Shown here: positions 63,114 to 64,000 of the stretch, in pieces | How the letters are laid out: every line of letters starts with the position of its first letter | Position numbering within the stretch: position 1 is the first letter of the stretch | Origin: Bifidobacterium parmae | GTDB taxonomy: Bacteria > Actinomycetota > Actinomycetes > Actinomycetales > Bifidobacteriaceae | NCBI RefSeq assembly: GCF_002860365.1 | Contig: NZ_NMWT01000028.1 | Location: 1 to 64,000 of the forward strand | Direction of reading: 5' to 3' | DNA length: 64,000 nucleotides | Made by a program: the position numbers and the translations under genes | Notes under the pieces: generated by a model | Databases searched by the model: none | Seen by the model: only the letters and a program-made list of their open reading frames with translations | Told to the model about the DNA's origin: nothing

Positions 63114-63477
63114 TGCTCCACATGCGCTGCACGCCCACGCCGAGCGACCGTTTCTCCGATTTCGTCAGATACAGGTCCCCGTCCGGGTTGCTGTACGAGA
63201 GCGATTCGGAGAAGCCGTTCGCGGTCTGCGTGCCCTGGGACACGCCCGCCTGGTCGGCGTTGAGCATGGCGCGTTTGACCATCTGGCAGGTGACGCGCCT
63301 CAACGTCGCCGGGGACGCCTGCGCCCACAGGGGGCAGTCGGTCATGATCTTGTCCGACGCGTCCTCCAGCAGCACGCCGGCCGTCACCCGCTCGTCCCGC
63401 GTCAACGGCCTCCATCGGGATTCGAGTTCGGAGACGAGCGCGAACGGCGGCGCCGGCGTGGGATTGTCGTCCGCCAT
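63085..63477 (-). CDS. Phage Gp19/Gp15/Gp42-like head-tail connector protein
   Basis: A 130-residue protein of the Gp19/Gp15/Gp42 family (PF09355-like): SRWRPLTRDERVTAGVLLEDASDKIMTDCPLWAQASPATLRRVTCQMVKRAMLNADQAGVSQGTQTANGFSESLSYSNPDGDLYLTKSEKRSLG. It is a helical adaptor expected at the capsid portal-tail junction. GGAGGC precedes the ATG; 10 bp separate it from the head-fibre-like gene. Its C-terminal VSK end is repeated in three boundary segments to the left. Confidence 0.82.
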   Translation of the reverse strand: MADDNPTPAPPFALVSELESRWRPLTRDERVTAGVLLEDASDKIMTDCPLWAQASPATLRRVTCQMVKRAMLNADQAGVSQGTQTANGFSESLSYSNPDGDLYLTKSEKRSLGVGVQRMWSIDLKFNVSK

Positions 63478-63487
63478 GACGGCCTCC

Positions 63488-63898
63488 TTACTTGGGGGCG
63501 ATCACGCCGGCCGCGCGCAATTGGGTGAGCAGCCCGTTGAACGCGGACGCCAGCGCCGCCGCGTCCGCGTCCGCCGCCACGTTCGGCACGGCCGCGCCCT
63601 GCTTCACGCCGCCCAGCGCGGTCGCCGTGGCGGCCGGCAGCGTGTACGCGGCAGGCAGCACGCCCTTCGCGAGCTTCGCCGCCGTGACCTGCCCGTCGCC
63701 GATCGCCGCCGTGTTCACGGCGCCGGCCGCGAGCATGTCCGAGGTGATGGAACCATCGGCCGGCGTGGAGCCGGCCGTCAGGTCGACGGGATTGCCGTCC
63801 GCGTCGACGAACACGGCTTCGGCGACGCCGTCATAGGGGGCGATGCGGTCGGCCGCGTCGGCGGCCGGGATCGCGTGAATCTTGAACGTCATGGTCAT
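63488..63898 (-). CDS. Phage head-fibre-like protein
   Basis: A 136-residue protein resembling phage head fibre/decoration proteins. The first part is a strand-rich segment (FKIHAIPAADAADRIAPYDGVAEAVFVDADGNPVDL). The middle is SITSDMLAAGAVNTAAIGDGQVTAAKLAKGVLP, a pattern found in trimeric fibre shafts, and the end is LGGVKQGAAVPNVAADADAAALASAFNGLLTQLRAAGVIAPK. It starts 4 bp after the capsid gene's stop. Confidence 0.75.
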   Translation of the reverse strand: MTMTFKIHAIPAADAADRIAPYDGVAEAVFVDADGNPVDLTAGSTPADGSITSDMLAAGAVNTAAIGDGQVTAAKLAKGVLPAAYTLPAATATALGGVKQGAAVPNVAADADAAALASAFNGLLTQLRAAGVIAPK

Positions 63899-63902
63899 CG
63901 CC

Positions 63903-64000
63903 TCACTTGGTGAGCAGGACGAAGCGGTTGATGTCGCGCACGCGGAAGCCGAACTCCATCTCGATGCGCACGGCGAACATGTTCTGCTCCCACAGGTTCA
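63903..64000 (-). CDS. Phage major capsid protein, C-terminal fragment
   Basis: Only the last 32 codons are in the window: NLWEQNMFAVRIEMEFGFRV then RDINRFVLLTK and stop. This ending is typical of HK97-fold major capsid proteins of actinobacterial siphoviruses. It runs off the right edge, showing that the prophage remnant continues there. Confidence 0.78.
   Translation of the reverse strand, partial: NLWEQNMFAVRIEMEFGFRVRDINRFVLLTK

Noticed and set aside
62893-63913. Plus-strand frames over the phage head genes
   Set aside because: Antisense to clear Gp19-like and head-fibre-like genes and lacking any family features.

Overview
The window reads as a stretch of a high-GC Bifidobacterium chromosome; the species cannot be fixed from sequence alone. 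The case rests on gene content and order: sepH / DUF4193 / dut / relA, a 791-residue pyruvate formate-lyase with its activase, MetY, ClpP-ClpP-ClpX, trigger factor next to RNase D and DUF3000, and a SdhA/SdhB-type pair without a membrane anchor gene beside it.

Layout. 0-4 kb: sepH (minus strand, cut by the left edge), DUF4193 zinc-ribbon protein, dUTPase and the bifunctional (p)ppGpp enzyme. 4-7 kb: a methionine-type ABC importer (metQ-metN-metI). 7-18.8 kb: cyclophilin, a HAD phosphatase, an M20 amidohydrolase, NAD synthetase, a SPOR-like small protein, pflB-pflA behind a CRP/FNR-like site, DUF3000-RNase D, trigger factor. 18.9-25.9 kb: ClC channel, clpP-clpP-clpX, four tandem tRNA-Arg(ACG) genes, nhaA, a LOG-family protein. 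25.9-28.3 kb: a 51-bp tandem repeat, a Phd/ParE-type toxin-antitoxin pair bracketed by a membrane-protein gene and a decayed copy of that gene's 3' end. 28.4-36.3 kb: O-methyltransferase, sdhB/sdhA, yraN-comM-dprA, an MGMT-like protein. 36.5-39.9 kb: a two-component system followed by two related secreted proteins. 40-42.6 kb: pyridoxal kinase and metY. 42.7-49.7 kb: an ABC exporter plus a convergent two-component system whose kinase carries a second, degenerate kinase-like half; matching palindromes lie upstream of both transcription units. 49.7-50.2 kb: arrays of 21-bp repeats. 50.3-53.1 kb: S33 peptidase, proC and a small unknown protein.

53.2-64 kb is accessory: two TetR/MFS efflux pairs, a Fic protein, a DUF2442/DUF4160 pair, a MazF-type toxin-antitoxin pair and a CocE-like hydrolase, ending in prophage head genes (Gp19-like connector, head-fibre-like protein, capsid C-terminus) that run off the right edge. 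The most unusual feature is here: the cassettes are separated by four homologous segments, each made of the 3' end of the Gp19-like phage gene plus a hairpin. Only the last still belongs to an intact gene. This looks like stepwise growth of a cargo array at one fixed boundary of a prophage remnant.

All calls are from reading the sequence; no database search was run. Start codons were picked by Shine-Dalgarno spacing and family N-termini.
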